In this document: positions 35,435-44,236 of the stretch, piece after piece
Position numbering within the stretch: the first letter of the stretch is position 1
Layout: each line of letters begins with the position of its first letter
Origin: Akkermansia muciniphila
GTDB taxonomy: Bacteria; Verrucomicrobiota; Verrucomicrobiia; Limisphaerales; SIAT01
Assembly: GCA_945900775.1 (NCBI GenBank)
Contig: CAMDJP010000012.1
Coordinates: 1 to 61,243, forward strand
Direction of reading: 5' to 3'
Length of the DNA stretch: 61,243 nt
The notes under the pieces: generated by a model
The model's database searches: none
What the model saw: the letters and a program-made list of their open reading frames with translations, nothing else
What the model was told of the DNA's origin: nothing
Program-made: the position numbers and the translations under genes

Positions 35435-37090
35435 ATGCTCATCACTTGCACATACGCCGGCGAGGTCCGCTCCCACGAGTTTTCTCGGCGCGAGGTTGTC
35501 GTCGGCCGGTCGGCCTCCGAATCAGCGCCGGATCTCGACCTTGCACCCGATCTGTACGTTTCGCGCTGGCATGCGCGGATCTGGATCGACCACAGCGCAT
35601 GCTGGGTCGAGGATCTGAACAGCCGCAGCGGCACGTTCGTCAACGGCGAGAAACTTTCGACACCTCACAAACTCGGACCGGATGACACAATCCTCATCGG
35701 CGAGACAACGCTGAAAGTGCAGTTTACTCTGGACGATTTCGCCGAATTGCCTCCCTCCGATTCCCACGCCCCTGAAACAACGACTCCGACATCGGACAAG
35801 GTCTTCCCCACAGATAAGACGCGAGCACATCCTCCGGTCGACCAGCCCACCATGGTCTTGACCCCGCCGACGCCAGCGAAAGATGTCACCATCGAGGCTC
35901 GTCTCGACGCCCGCGGCGACTTCCATCTGCCCACGCCAGCCACCGGAACCGCCAGCGCGCAGCTTTTGGAGCAACTTCTCGAACTGCCGATGGAATTTGC
36001 CGCCCAAGGGCGTATCGATGTGCTGCTCAATCTCATCCTCAAAAAGGCGATGCTCATCGTGCCCGGTGCCCAGCGCAGTGCATTGCTCCTGCAGGATCCG
36101 AAGACAGAAAAGCTACTGCTCAAGGCCTACATCTCCGACGGCGATCCATCGGTGAGCGAAACACTCGCGCGGCAGGCGATGGACGAGATGCGCGGTTTAA
36201 TCTGGCACCGCAGCAGTGCAGGCGACCCAAGCAAAAGCCTGCGTCGGCTCGAGATGGAGACTGGTATGTATGTGCCGATGTCCTGGAAGGGGCGCGCGCT
36301 CGGCGCACTTTGCGTCGACCACAACCGCGGCGCATTCCATTTCACTGAGGAGCACCTGCGCCTCTTCATGGCAGTGGCGCACTACGCGGCGCTCGCCGTG
36401 GCGAACCATCAGTTGCAGGAAAGCCTCCAGCAGAACACCAGCCTGCTCGAGCGGTTGCTCGCGAACTTCTCGCCGCGACTGCGGGACAAACTGCTCGAGC
36501 GCGCCCGCAGCGGCAAACTCCGGCCCGGCGGCGAGAAATCGAACGTCACCATTCTCTTCTCGGATCTCCGTGGCTTCACTGCCACCACCACCGGCATGGA
36601 CGCCGACGACGTGGTCGAGATGCTCAACGATTATTTCTCCGGCCTCGTGGACGCGATTTTCCAACACGACGGCACCATCGATAAATTCATGGGCGACGCC
36701 ATCCTCGCCGTCTTCGGCAGCCCAGAAGCCGATCCTGACCAGCACGAGAAAGCCGTGCGGGCGGCGCTAGCGATGCAGGACTCCATCCAATCCACGAACC
36801 AGCGCCGAGTCGGCCGTGGCCTGCCGACGTGCGACATCGGCATCGGCATCCACAGCGGTGAAGTGCTGCACGGCTTCATCGGCACGGCCGAGCGACTGGA
36901 GTTCACGGTCATCGGCGAAGCGGTGAATCGCGCCTCGCGCTACTGCAGCGGCGCAGGTCGTTGCGAGATTGTCATCAGCCCTGAGGTCTTCGAGCACGTG
37001 TTCCGCCTCATACAGGCGGAGAAAACGACGATCCCGACGAAGCACGAGGGCGACTTCATCGCCTATCGTGTCCGCCAGCTCAAGGATTGA
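35435..37090 (+). CDS. FHA-GAF-class III adenylate/guanylate cyclase
   Basis: A 551-residue soluble signalling protein. The FHA domain is at about 20-95 (VVVGRSASES, VSRWHARIW, SRSGTFVNGE). A Pro/Thr-rich linker precedes a GAF domain at about 180-330 (GAQRSALLLQDPKTEKL, ALGALCVDHNRGAF). The catalytic domain spans about 368-545: metal aspartates D377 (FSDLRGFT) and D421 (KFMGDAILAVFG), purine-selecting K417 and T491 (an adenine-type pair), and transition-state N498 and R502. All catalytic residues are present, so it should be an active cyclase, probably adenylate. The FHA domain may bind phosphothreonine made by the neighbouring kinase. It is divergent from the cNMP-fold gene. Confidence 0.9.
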   Translation: MLITCTYAGEVRSHEFSRREVVVGRSASESAPDLDLAPDLYVSRWHARIWIDHSACWVEDLNSRSGTFVNGEKLSTPHKLGPDDTILIGETTLKVQFTLDDFAELPPSDSHAPETTTPTSDKVFPTDKTRAHPPVDQPTMVLTPPTPAKDVTIEARLDARGDFHLPTPATGTASAQLLEQLLELPMEFAAQGRIDVLLNLILKKAMLIVPGAQRSALLLQDPKTEKLLLKAYISDGDPSVSETLARQAMDEMRGLIWHRSSAGDPSKSLRRLEMETGMYVPMSWKGRALGALCVDHNRGAFHFTEEHLRLFMAVAHYAALAVANHQLQESLQQNTSLLERLLANFSPRLRDKLLERARSGKLRPGGEKSNVTILFSDLRGFTATTTGMDADDVVEMLNDYFSGLVDAIFQHDGTIDKFMGDAILAVFGSPEADPDQHEKAVRAALAMQDSIQSTNQRRVGRGLPTCDIGIGIHSGEVLHGFIGTAERLEFTVIGEAVNRASRYCSGAGRCEIVISPEVFEHVFRLIQAEKTTIPTKHEGDFIAYRVRQLKD

Positions 37091-37137
37091 GCAGCGGAAC
37101 AGCCCCCTTCCCGCTCCTGCCTCTTTTCGTTCCGTAT

Positions 37138-37170
37138 AAAAAAGAACGAGGCCGGCTTTCGCCGGCCTCG
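37138..37170 (-). terminator. Terminator after groEL
   Basis: CGAGGCCGGC (37147-37156) and GCCGGCCTCG (37161-37170) form a perfect 10-bp stem with the loop TTTC. On the minus strand it is followed by a U-rich run (37146-37138). It lies between the convergent groEL and cyclase genes and may stop both. Confidence 0.9.
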
Positions 37171-37197
37171 CGTGATTCTTTTGGTTAAGCGAACTGC

Positions 37198-38826
37198 TTA
37201 ATCCATGTGGTCCATACCGTGGCCACCGCCGGCCGCCGCCGCCTTTTCCTTCTCAGGCAGGTCGGTGATGAGGCACTCGGTGGTCAGGAGCAGACCCGCG
37301 ATGGATGCGGCGTTCTGCAGGGCACTGCGGGTGACCTTCTTCGGGTCCACGACGCCGGCCTTGAGGAGGTCTTCGAACTCGCCAGTAGCGACGTTGTAGC
37401 CTTCGCTGCCCTTGCGCTTCTTGACTTCCTGCACGATGAGGGAACCCTCGACGCCCGCATTGAAGGCGAGCGAACGGAGCGGAGCCTCGATGGCGCGCTT
37501 GACGATCTCGACGCCGATCTGCTCATCGGTCTCGAGCTTGAGCCTCTCGACTGCGGGGAGGCAGCGGATGAGGGCGACGCCGCCACCGGCGACGATGCCT
37601 TCTTCCACGGCGGCGCGGGTCGCATGCAGAGCATCCTCGACACGGGCCTTCTTCTCCTTCATTTCGCTTTCGGTGGCCGCACCGACGTTGATGACGGCGA
37701 CGCCGCCAGCGAGCTTGGCGAGGCGCTCTTGGAGCTTCTCGCGGTCGTAGTCACTGGTGGTCTCTTCGATCTGGCGCCGGATCTGATCCACGCGGCCCTT
37801 GATCTCGGAGGACTTGCCTTCGCCTTCGACGATGGTGGTGTTTTCTTTGTCCACGACGATGCTCTTGGCACGGCCGAGGTCTTCGAGCGTGAGGTTCTCG
37901 AGCTTGATGCCGAGGTCCTCGGTGATGCACTTACCGCCAGTGAGGATAGCGATGTCTTCAAGCATGGCTTTACGGCGATCGCCGAAGCCAGGGGCCTTGA
38001 CAGCGCAGACGTTGATCACGCCGCGGAGTTTGTTCACGACGAGCGTCGCGAGGGCTTCCCCTTCGACTTCTTCGCAGATGATGAGCAACGGCTTGCCAGT
38101 CTTGGCGAGCTTCTCGAGGATCGGGAGGAGATCCTTGAGACTTGTGATCTTCTTTTCGTAGTTGAGGATGTAGGCGTTCTCGAGCTTCGCGATCATCTTC
38201 TCGGAGTTCGTAACGAAGTAGGGCGATAGGTAACCCTTGTCGAACTGCATGCCTTCGACGACTTCGAGAGTAGTCTCAATGCTCTTGGCCTCTTCAACGG
38301 TGATGGTGCCATCCTTGCCGACCTTGTCCATCGCGTCGGCGATAATCTCGCCAATCGTGGTGTCCCAGTTGGCGGAGACGGTAGCGACCTGCTTAATCTC
38401 TTCCTTGTCCTTCACCTTCTTGGTGATCTTAGCGAGCTCGCTCACGGCGACCTCAACGGCCTTCTGGATGCCGCGCTGGATGGAGATGGGGCTGGCGCCG
38501 CTGGTCACGTACTTGAGGCCTTCACGGTAGATGGCCTCGGCGAGCACGGTGGCGGTGGTGGTGCCGTCGCCGGCAATGTCGCTGGTCTTGCTGGCGACCT
38601 CGCGAACCATCTGGGCGCCCATGTTCTCGTACGGGCATTCCAGCTCGATTTCCTTGGCGACAGTCACACCATCTTTGGTGACGGTCGGGGAGCCGAATTT
38701 CTTGTCGATGACCACGTTGCGACCCTTGGGTCCGAGCGTGGCGGTGACGGCGCGGGTCAGCTTCTGCACACCCTTGAGGATGGCGTGGCGGGCGGCTTCG
38801 TCGAACAACAGTTGTTTTGCTGCCAT
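37198..38826 (-). CDS. groL: Chaperonin GroEL
   Basis: 60-kDa chaperonin that folds proteins inside the GroEL-GroES cage. The 542-residue protein is full length, with the ATP site [31 protein letters not shown] near the N-terminus and the family pattern [15 protein letters not shown]. The C-terminal tail ends [10 protein letters not shown], a His-containing version of the usual GGM repeats. It starts 29 bases downstream of groES and ends before a strong terminator. No CIRCE operator was found upstream of the cluster. Confidence 0.98.
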   Translation of the reverse strand: MAAKQLLFDEAARHAILKGVQKLTRAVTATLGPKGRNVVIDKKFGSPTVTKDGVTVAKEIELECPYENMGAQMVREVASKTSDIAGDGTTTATVLAEAIYREGLKYVTSGASPISIQRGIQKAVEVAVSELAKITKKVKDKEEIKQVATVSANWDTTIGEIIADAMDKVGKDGTITVEEAKSIETTLEVVEGMQFDKGYLSPYFVTNSEKMIAKLENAYILNYEKKITSLKDLLPILEKLAKTGKPLLIICEEVEGEALATLVVNKLRGVINVCAVKAPGFGDRRKAMLEDIAILTGGKCITEDLGIKLENLTLEDLGRAKSIVVDKENTTIVEGEGKSSEIKGRVDQIRRQIEETTSDYDREKLQERLAKLAGGVAVINVGAATESEMKEKKARVEDALHATRAAVEEGIVAGGGVALIRCLPAVERLKLETDEQIGVEIVKRAIEAPLRSLAFNAGVEGSLIVQEVKKRKGSEGYNVATGEFEDLLKAGVVDPKKVTRSALQNAASIAGLLLTTECLITDLPEKEKAAAAGGGHGMDHMD

Positions 38827-38855
38827 AGTATTTTTCTTTTAGTTGGGGTTAATCG

Positions 38856-39149
38856 TTAGCCGACGATGGCGAGGATGTCGTCGGAGTTGAGGAGCTTGTA
38901 CTCCTTGCCGTCGAGCTTGACCTCGGTGCCACCGTATTTGCTGACGAGGACGCGGTCTCCGACCTTGACCTCGAAGGCGATTTTCTTGCCGTTGTCATCG
39001 GTTTTACCAGTGCCGAGAGCGACAACTTTGCCTTCGGTGGGTTTCTCTTTGGCGGAATCGGGGATAATGATGCCGCCCTTGGTCTGCTCCTTCTCCTCGA
39101 CCGATTCCACGAGGACGCGGTCGCCGAGCGGTTTGAGTTTCAGTGCCAT
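38856..39149 (-). CDS. groS: Co-chaperonin GroES
   Basis: Lid of the chaperonin cage. The 97-residue protein has [20 protein letters not shown], the mobile loop with [20 protein letters not shown], and the C-terminal [20 protein letters not shown]. It lies directly upstream of groEL. Its start is 85 bases after the dnaK stop, with a hairpin in between, so it could be read from a dnaK transcript or its own promoter. Confidence 0.97.
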   Translation of the reverse strand: MALKLKPLGDRVLVESVEEKEQTKGGIIIPDSAKEKPTEGKVVALGTGKTDDNGKKIAFEVKVGDRVLVSKYGGTEVKLDGKEYKLLNSDDILAIVG

Positions 39150-39196
39150 AGTTTATTTGTTTGTTTGGTTTTCGGTTGGATTGTTTCGAATCAACT

Positions 39197-39216
39197 CCCG
39201 CCGCACTCGCGGCGGG
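39197..39216. other. Hairpin between dnaK and groES
   Basis: CCCGCCGC and GCGGCGGG form a perfect 8-bp stem with the loop ACTC. On the minus strand no U tract follows, so it is not a classical terminator for dnaK. It may attenuate read-through or protect processed mRNA ends between dnaK and groESL. It does not match the CIRCE consensus. Confidence 0.6.
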
Positions 39217-39234
39217 AAAATCTGTGAAACTGGG

Positions 39235-41175
39235 TTACTTCTTCTTCTCTTCTACGACTTCAGCATCGATGATGGGGCCTTCTTCTTTCTTGGAAGAGGA
39301 GTTTTCACCCTCGGTCTTGGCCTCGTCAGCCTGGGCTTTTTCGGCTTGGGCTTTGGCAGCAGCCGCCTTGTATAGCTCGGCGGAAACGGCCTGCCAAGCC
39401 TCGTTCAGGCTCTCACTGCTCTTCTTGACGGCCTCGGCGTCGGTGCCCTTCAGGGCCTCCTTCACGGCCTCGACCGCCTTTTCGACCTTCGCCTTGTCGT
39501 CAGCGGAAACTTTGTCAGCGTTCTCTTTGAGCATCTTCTCGGAGCGATAGACGGCGTTGTCGGCTTCGTTGCGCGTCTCGACTTCTTCGCGCTGCTTCTT
39601 GTCATCATCGGCGTGAAGCTCGGCATCCTTGCGCATCCGCTCAATCTCATCCTTCGAAAGCCCGCTGCCGGAAGTGATGGTGATTTTCTGTTCCTTGCCG
39701 GTGCCAAGATCCTTCGCCGTGACGTGCTGGATGCCGTTGGCGTCGATGTCAAACGTGACCTCGATTTGCGGCACACCACGCGCGGCTGGCGGAATCTCCG
39801 CGAGTTGGAACTTCCCGATCGACTTGTTGTCCTTCGCGAACTGCCGTTCGCCTTGCAACACGTGTATCTCCACGCCCGGTTGGTTGTCCGCTGCCGTGGA
39901 AAAAATCTGGGACTTCTTGGTCGGGATGGTTGTGTTGCGCTCGATGAGTTGCGTAAACACACCGCCCAATGTCTCGATGCCAAGCGACAACGGCGTCACG
40001 TCCAAAAGCAACACGTCCTTCAGCCCGGCATCACCCTTGAGCACGCCGCCCTGGATGGCCGCGCCGACGGCGACGACCTCATCCGGATTCACACCTTGAT
40101 GAGGTGGTTTGTTGACGAGTGTGTGCGCGGTTTCAACCACCTTCGGCATGCGCGTCATACCGCCAACGAGAACGAGCTCGTCGATCTTCGATGCTTCGAG
40201 ACCGGCGTCCTTTAAGCAGGCTTTCACCGGCCCGATGGTACGCTCGAAAAGGCGGTCGCAAATCTGTTCCATCTTCGCACGGGTCAGCTTGAGACTGATG
40301 TGCTTCGGGCCACTGGCATCCGCCGTGATGAAAGGCAGATTCACATCATACTGCTGGGAGCTGGAGAGCGCGATTTTCGCCTTCTCAGCCTCCTCCTTGA
40401 TGCGCTGCAATGCATCTGGCTGCTTGCGCAGGTCCATCGCATACTCGCGCTTAAACTCGCCCAGAATCCAATCGATGAGCGCGTTATCCCAGTCATCGCC
40501 ACCGAGATGCGTGTCGCCGTTAGTCGCCTTCACCTCGAAAACACTGTCACCAATCTCGAGCACCGAGATGTCGAACGTGCCGCCGCCGAGGTCATACACC
40601 GCGATCTTCTCGTCATTCTTCTTGTCCAGTCCGTAGGCCAGCGCGGCCGCCGTCGGCTCGTTGACAATGCGCAACACTTCGAGGCCCGCGATGCGTCCGG
40701 CGTCTTTCGTCGCCTGACGTTGCGAGTCATTAAAATAAGCCGGCACCGTGACAACCGCCTGCGTGATGGTCTCACCCAAGCGCGTCTCGGCATCCGCCTT
40801 GAGTTTGGCGAGAATCATCGCCGAAATCTCCGGCGGGCTGAACTGCTTCGCCTTCCCCTCCACCTCCACCTCCACCGCGCAGTCGCCATTGGCAGCACGC
40901 ACCACCTTGTACGGCACGCGCTTGATTTCCTCCTGCACCTCGTCGAACTTGCGGCCCATGAAACGTTTCACGGAATAGACCGTGTTGCGCGGGTTGGTGA
41001 CGGCTTGGCGCTTGGCGGCATCGCCCACCACGCGTTCGCCGCTCTTGGTGAACCCCACCACGCTCGGCGTCGTGCGCTTGCCCTCGGAGTTCTCCAAGAC
41101 CAACGGCTCGCCGCCCTCCATCACCGCCATGCAGGAGTTCGTCGTACCCAAATCAATGCCTAGAACTTTTGCCAT
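39235..41175 (-). CDS. dnaK: Chaperone DnaK (Hsp70)
   Basis: ATP-dependent Hsp70 chaperone, 646 residues. The N-terminal ATPase domain begins [19 protein letters not shown] and has [19 protein letters not shown] and [11 protein letters not shown]. The substrate domain shows [20 protein letters not shown] and [20 protein letters not shown]. The C-terminus ends in a Lys/Glu tail after [10 protein letters not shown], close to the usual EEVD-like ending of bacterial DnaK. grpE and dnaJ are absent nearby. The gene heads a dnaK-groES-groEL arrangement, which is less common than dnaK-dnaJ. Confidence 0.98.
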   Translation of the reverse strand: MAKVLGIDLGTTNSCMAVMEGGEPLVLENSEGKRTTPSVVGFTKSGERVVGDAAKRQAVTNPRNTVYSVKRFMGRKFDEVQEEIKRVPYKVVRAANGDCAVEVEVEGKAKQFSPPEISAMILAKLKADAETRLGETITQAVVTVPAYFNDSQRQATKDAGRIAGLEVLRIVNEPTAAALAYGLDKKNDEKIAVYDLGGGTFDISVLEIGDSVFEVKATNGDTHLGGDDWDNALIDWILGEFKREYAMDLRKQPDALQRIKEEAEKAKIALSSSQQYDVNLPFITADASGPKHISLKLTRAKMEQICDRLFERTIGPVKACLKDAGLEASKIDELVLVGGMTRMPKVVETAHTLVNKPPHQGVNPDEVVAVGAAIQGGVLKGDAGLKDVLLLDVTPLSLGIETLGGVFTQLIERNTTIPTKKSQIFSTAADNQPGVEIHVLQGERQFAKDNKSIGKFQLAEIPPAARGVPQIEVTFDIDANGIQHVTAKDLGTGKEQKITITSGSGLSKDEIERMRKDAELHADDDKKQREEVETRNEADNAVYRSEKMLKENADKVSADDKAKVEKAVEAVKEALKGTDAEAVKKSSESLNEAWQAVSAELYKAAAAKAQAEKAQADEAKTEGENSSSKKEEGPIIDAEVVEEKKK

Positions 41176-41403
41176 AAATCGTTGTGCGGCTCACTTTGCC
41201 GCCCGTCCTGCCTAGCTAGAGTGATGCCAATCCTTTAACGAACACAGCAAAACACTACCCATAAGACAGTTATGAATCTATAAAGCCGTGGAAACCCATC
41301 CTAAAACTGTGCCGAACGAGACATTTTGGCACAGATTGGCTGGGGGCGTGTCACACTTTCCTGTCACACTTCGTTGTGTGAGTCCCGTTCTGTGGGAAAT
41401 CTC
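41176..41403. other. dnaK upstream region
   Basis: No coding frame is convincing here. The stretch should carry the dnaK promoter on the minus strand. Visible symmetry includes CTGTGCC (41307-41313) against GGCACAG (41328-41334), and two direct copies of TGTCACACTT at 41349 and 41362, followed by TTGTGTGA, which is nearly the inverse of TCACAC. These may be operator sites. No CIRCE sequence was seen. Confidence 0.4.
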
Positions 41404-41538
41404 ATGAAGGCCGATTCTCTATCTACGCCGCTTTTTTCTGTGAAACACTACGGACCGAACAGCGTGCTCTACGTGCAATGCGGTTACGCGGCGGACAACC
41501 AGAAGCGCAAGCGGCCTCACCCACCGTTCCGTAGATGA
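41404..41538 (+). CDS. Possible small ORF of 44 residues
   Basis: ATG at 41404 opens a 44-codon frame with an amphipathic start and a basic end (DNQKRKRPHPPFRR). It has no recognised family and no clear ribosome site. Support is limited to isolation in a long non-coding gap and a terminator-like structure on the same strand at 41596-41629. It could equally be part of a non-coding transcript or a gene remnant. Confidence 0.25.
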   Translation: MKADSLSTPLFSVKHYGPNSVLYVQCGYAADNQKRKRPHPPFRR

Positions 41539-41612
41539 ACCCACGCCGACGGGCGTGATGGGCTAAAACCCGCCCTCTGATAGGCTAACTTCAAACGGCG
41601 CGTAGCCGCATT
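41477..41612. repeat. Imperfect 17-bp inverted repeat
   Basis: AATGCGGTTACGCGGCG at 41477-41493 matches the reverse complement of 41596-41612 at 15 of 17 positions, with about 100 bases between the arms. In RNA the arms could pair. The right arm overlaps the terminator-like structure. Confidence 0.5.
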
Positions 41613-41629
41613 CCGCGTCGCCCTTTTTT
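41596..41629 (+). terminator. Possible terminator on the plus strand
   Basis: CGGCGCG near 41596-41602 can pair imperfectly with CGCGTCGCC (41614-41622), followed by the T run TTTTTT at 41624-41629. It would end any plus-strand transcript from the 41.2-41.6 kb gap. Confidence 0.4.
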
Positions 41630-41639
41630 ATTGGAACGG

Positions 41640-42062
41640 CTAACCGACTCCACCAGCCATCACGTACGGCCCCAAGGCCTCGGCGACCTCGACCGGCAGG
41701 CGCTTCGGTTTCTCCTCGAGCGTGGTGCAGGCGTGTCGGGTCGTCCCCTGCACCAGCAACACCTCGCCGCGCATCACCCGATAGGTGAAGTCGAGGCGCA
41801 CTCGACCCAGTTCGCTGATTGAGACCTCTACCACGAGTTCATCGTCATAGCGCGCCGGCGCCTTGTACTCGAGATGGCATTCGATCGCGGGAAAGATGAT
41901 TCCCTTCTCCTGCAGCTTCAACAGCGGCACGCCGACCGCGCGGAACAACTCGCCACGAGCCGCCTCGAGCAGGTCGAGATAGCGCGCGTAGTAGATGTGG
42001 TTGCCCACGGTACACTCCGCGTAGGTCACGCGGTGATGGTGGCGGAAAATTTCCCCCTGCAT
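41640..42062 (-). CDS. Acyl-CoA thioesterase, 4HBT/YbgC-like
   Basis: A 140-residue hot-dog-fold thioesterase. The family motif is VTYAECTVGNHIYYARYLDLLEAAR, the second is FPAIECHLEYKAPARYDDELVV, and the C-terminal strand reads GEVLLVQGTTRHACTT. The usual catalytic Asp of YbgC is replaced here within AECTVGNH (C-T-V instead of T-D-x-M). Substrate is unknown; relatives hydrolyse short- or medium-chain acyl-CoAs. The ATG at 42060-42062 is chosen by family length; the frame is open far upstream but overlaps unrelated coding sequence. It is divergent from the small membrane protein at 42151. Confidence 0.88.
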   Translation of the reverse strand: MQGEIFRHHHRVTYAECTVGNHIYYARYLDLLEAARGELFRAVGVPLLKLQEKGIIFPAIECHLEYKAPARYDDELVVEVSISELGRVRLDFTYRVMRGEVLLVQGTTRHACTTLEEKPKRLPVEVAEALGPYVMAGGVG

Positions 42063-42150
42063 GGGAGCAGCGTAAAGTCCGGCCCGCCCTTTGCCAATCG
42101 AGAACACAACGCCGTTGCACCCTGGGCGGAAGCGTCCTATCCTACCTCGT

Positions 42151-42351
42151 ATGGATTGGCAGCAGACAGCAGCCTTGGCCGTCGTAGCGATCACGGCGGG
42201 CGGCTTCCTCTGGCGCGCGCTGCGTCCGCGCAAGATCACCTTCCAATCGCAGAGCGGCTGCGGCTGCACGCCTGCTTCGGGGGCGAAGGGCAGCATTACC
42301 ATCGTCGGCCGCAAGGGCGAGCGCGCCACCGTCCATGTGAAGATGCAATGA
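42151..42351 (+). CDS. Small single-pass membrane protein with CGC motif
   Basis: A 66-residue protein with one N-terminal membrane helix (QQTAALAVVAITAGGFLW) and a short soluble part containing CGC at about 39-41 and a basic strand. The layout recalls FeoB-associated Cys-rich membrane proteins, but no Fe transport genes are near. Its TGA overlaps the ATG of the LolA-like gene (ATGA), so the two are translationally coupled. Confidence 0.65.
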   Translation: MDWQQTAALAVVAITAGGFLWRALRPRKITFQSQSGCGCTPASGAKGSITIVGRKGERATVHVKMQ

Positions 42352-43133
42352 GCTGCGTGCCGTTCCTCCCCGCCCTTCTCTGCGCCGTTTCCATTGCCGC
42401 AGCGGATTCGGTCACCGACCCCGCCGAGCAGATTGCGCTGGGTCGGGCATTGTCCGCAAACCTGCGCGCCTTGCAGCCGCGCGAAAGCGTGACCAACAGC
42501 GCCGCGCTGAGGATGCGCGATACCAAAGGCCGCCGCAGCGAACTGCGCGTCGAGTTCCGCACGCTCGTCAGCCCCACCAACTGGGTGAGCTCGTACATCG
42601 CGACCAGCACGAATGGATTTAGCTCCACGCTCGCCGTGCATCACGCCGATGGACAGCCAAACCGCTACCTTGTCCGCGCGAGCAAGGACGATTCGCAGCC
42701 CCTTGCAGCCATCGCCGGCAACGACACGATGCGCCCCTTCGCGGGCTCGGACTACTGGTTCGCCGACCTTGGCCTCGATTTCTTCCACTGGCCCGAGCAA
42801 CGCGTCATCAAAAAAGAACTGCGCAGCGGCGAGGCTTGCCGTGTGTTGGAAAGCGTGAATCCGCACCCCGCGCCCGGCGCCTATCGCCGTGTTGTGACGT
42901 GGATTGACAACGACACGCTCGGGATTGTTCACGCCGATGCGTACGGCTTCGACAACAAGTTGCTAAAGGAATTCGCGCCGAAGAAATTCCGGAAGGTGAA
43001 GGGTCAGTGGCAGCTCGAGGAGATGGAAATCCGCAACGAACAGACCGACACGCGCACCTCCATCATCTTCGATTTACAGCCGCTCAAGTCCGAGGCAACC
43101 GCCCTACCCACGCCTCCAGCGAAACCGCAATGA
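42348..43133 (+). CDS. LolA-like outer-membrane lipoprotein-sorting protein
   Basis: A 261-residue exported protein with a signal peptide (SCVPFLPALLCAVSIAAA). The body follows the outer membrane lipoprotein-sorting family (LolA-like): RMRDTKGRRSELRVEFRT, FAGSDYWFADLGLDFFHWPE, RVLESVNPHPAPGAYRRVV and FDNKLLKEFAPKKFRKVKGQW. It probably binds a lipid or lipoprotein in the periplasm; the exact cargo is unknown. It overlaps both neighbours through ATGA junctions, forming a tight three-gene unit. Confidence 0.82.
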   Translation: MSCVPFLPALLCAVSIAAADSVTDPAEQIALGRALSANLRALQPRESVTNSAALRMRDTKGRRSELRVEFRTLVSPTNWVSSYIATSTNGFSSTLAVHHADGQPNRYLVRASKDDSQPLAAIAGNDTMRPFAGSDYWFADLGLDFFHWPEQRVIKKELRSGEACRVLESVNPHPAPGAYRRVVTWIDNDTLGIVHADAYGFDNKLLKEFAPKKFRKVKGQWQLEEMEIRNEQTDTRTSIIFDLQPLKSEATALPTPPAKPQ

Positions 43134-44161
43134 AACGCGTGGCCGAGATCGCGCTGCTGATCCTCATCTGGCTTGCTATCGCGGCCATCGGGACGTGGCT
43201 TTTCAACCGCTGGCGCAAGCGCACCATTGGTGATTCCATTGGACCTCGCGAGAAACTCGCCATCACTGGGCTGCTGGTGTTGGTCCCGTGGGCGGGCCTC
43301 AGCCTCGGATCATTCGCGGTGTTCGTCATCAACCTCTGCGCCCTGATCCTATTGATGACATGCACCGACTTCATCTTCGGCTTCATCTCCACACAATTCC
43401 TCGGCATGACGCACGGCGGCGGCGATCAGACGTCGTGCGGGCACTACTCGCTCGCCCAAGGCAAACGTGCGCGTGGGCAGACCGCCGCGGCCATCGAAGA
43501 GGTGCAGGCTCAACTCGCGCAGTTCCCGAAAGATTTCGAAGGGCGAATGTTGCTCGCCACCATCCACGCCGAAGATCGCCGCGACCTCGCAGCCGCCCAG
43601 GAGATTATTCACGACCTTCTTCCACAACTCGATCGTAGGACGAACAATATCGCCATCGCGCTGAACACGCTGGCCGATTGGCAGATGAAATATGCGAAGG
43701 ACAATGCCGCGGCAGCGGCTTCCCTGCGCGGCATCATCGACCACTGCCCTGATTCACTCGCCGCATTGCGTACCGCGCAGCGACTCGCTCGACTGGAACC
43801 CGCAGCCGATCCGGATGAGAACGCGGACACTGGCGTATTCCTTTCAGATTGCCTCAAGCAACTCGCGCGGCACCCACTCGACAACGTCACGCGCGAACAA
43901 CTCGCGCGCGCTTATTACGAGCGTCATCACAATCTCGAAGCGGCGCAGGCGGAACTGGAGAAACTCATCGCCACCCCACATCAAGGGGCGAAAGACATCG
44001 CGCGCTGGCTGCAGCGGCTTGCGGAATGGCAGTCGCGCGAGGGCGATATCGAAGCGTCCCGCGCCACGTTGGAGCGAATCAAATCCCTGTTTCCCAACAC
44101 GGCCCAAGCGGATGAAGCGCAGCTGCAGCTGACGCGACGCGGCCACCGCGAGCGGGCGTGA
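43130..44161 (+). CDS. Membrane-anchored TPR-like protein
   Basis: A 343-residue protein. Two or three membrane helices occupy about residues 5-22, 43-60 and 62-85 (VAEIALLILIWLAIAAIG, GLLVLVPWAGLSLGSFAVFV). The rest is alpha-helical with TPR-type spacing (AAAIEEVQAQLAQFPKDFEG, LEAAQAELEKLIATPHQG, DIEASRATLERIKSLFP). Such proteins commonly scaffold envelope complexes. The ATG overlaps the LolA-like stop. No enzymatic motif is seen. Confidence 0.75.
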   Translation: MKRVAEIALLILIWLAIAAIGTWLFNRWRKRTIGDSIGPREKLAITGLLVLVPWAGLSLGSFAVFVINLCALILLMTCTDFIFGFISTQFLGMTHGGGDQTSCGHYSLAQGKRARGQTAAAIEEVQAQLAQFPKDFEGRMLLATIHAEDRRDLAAAQEIIHDLLPQLDRRTNNIAIALNTLADWQMKYAKDNAAAAASLRGIIDHCPDSLAALRTAQRLARLEPAADPDENADTGVFLSDCLKQLARHPLDNVTREQLARAYYERHHNLEAAQAELEKLIATPHQGAKDIARWLQRLAEWQSREGDIEASRATLERIKSLFPNTAQADEAQLQLTRRGHRERA

Positions 44162-44186
44162 TCCCCTTACGCTCCTTCAATCGGGA

Positions 44187-44217
44187 AAAGAAAAAGGCGC
44201 CGAAGGTTTCGGCGCCT
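44187..44217 (-). terminator. Terminator after the small lipoprotein gene
   Basis: AGGCGCCGAA (44195-44204) and TTCGGCGCCT (44208-44217) form a perfect 10-bp stem with a three-base loop. On the minus strand a U-rich run follows (44194-44187). It ends the minus-strand lipoprotein gene and faces the convergent TPR gene. Confidence 0.9.
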
Positions 44218-44236
44218 GTGCGGGAGTTGCCGCAAA

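Noticed and set aside
39197..39216. CIRCE operator or terminator between dnaK and groES
   Set aside because: The stem CCCGCCGC/GCGGCGGG does not resemble TTAGCACTC-N9-GAGTGCTAA, and no U tract follows on the minus strand.
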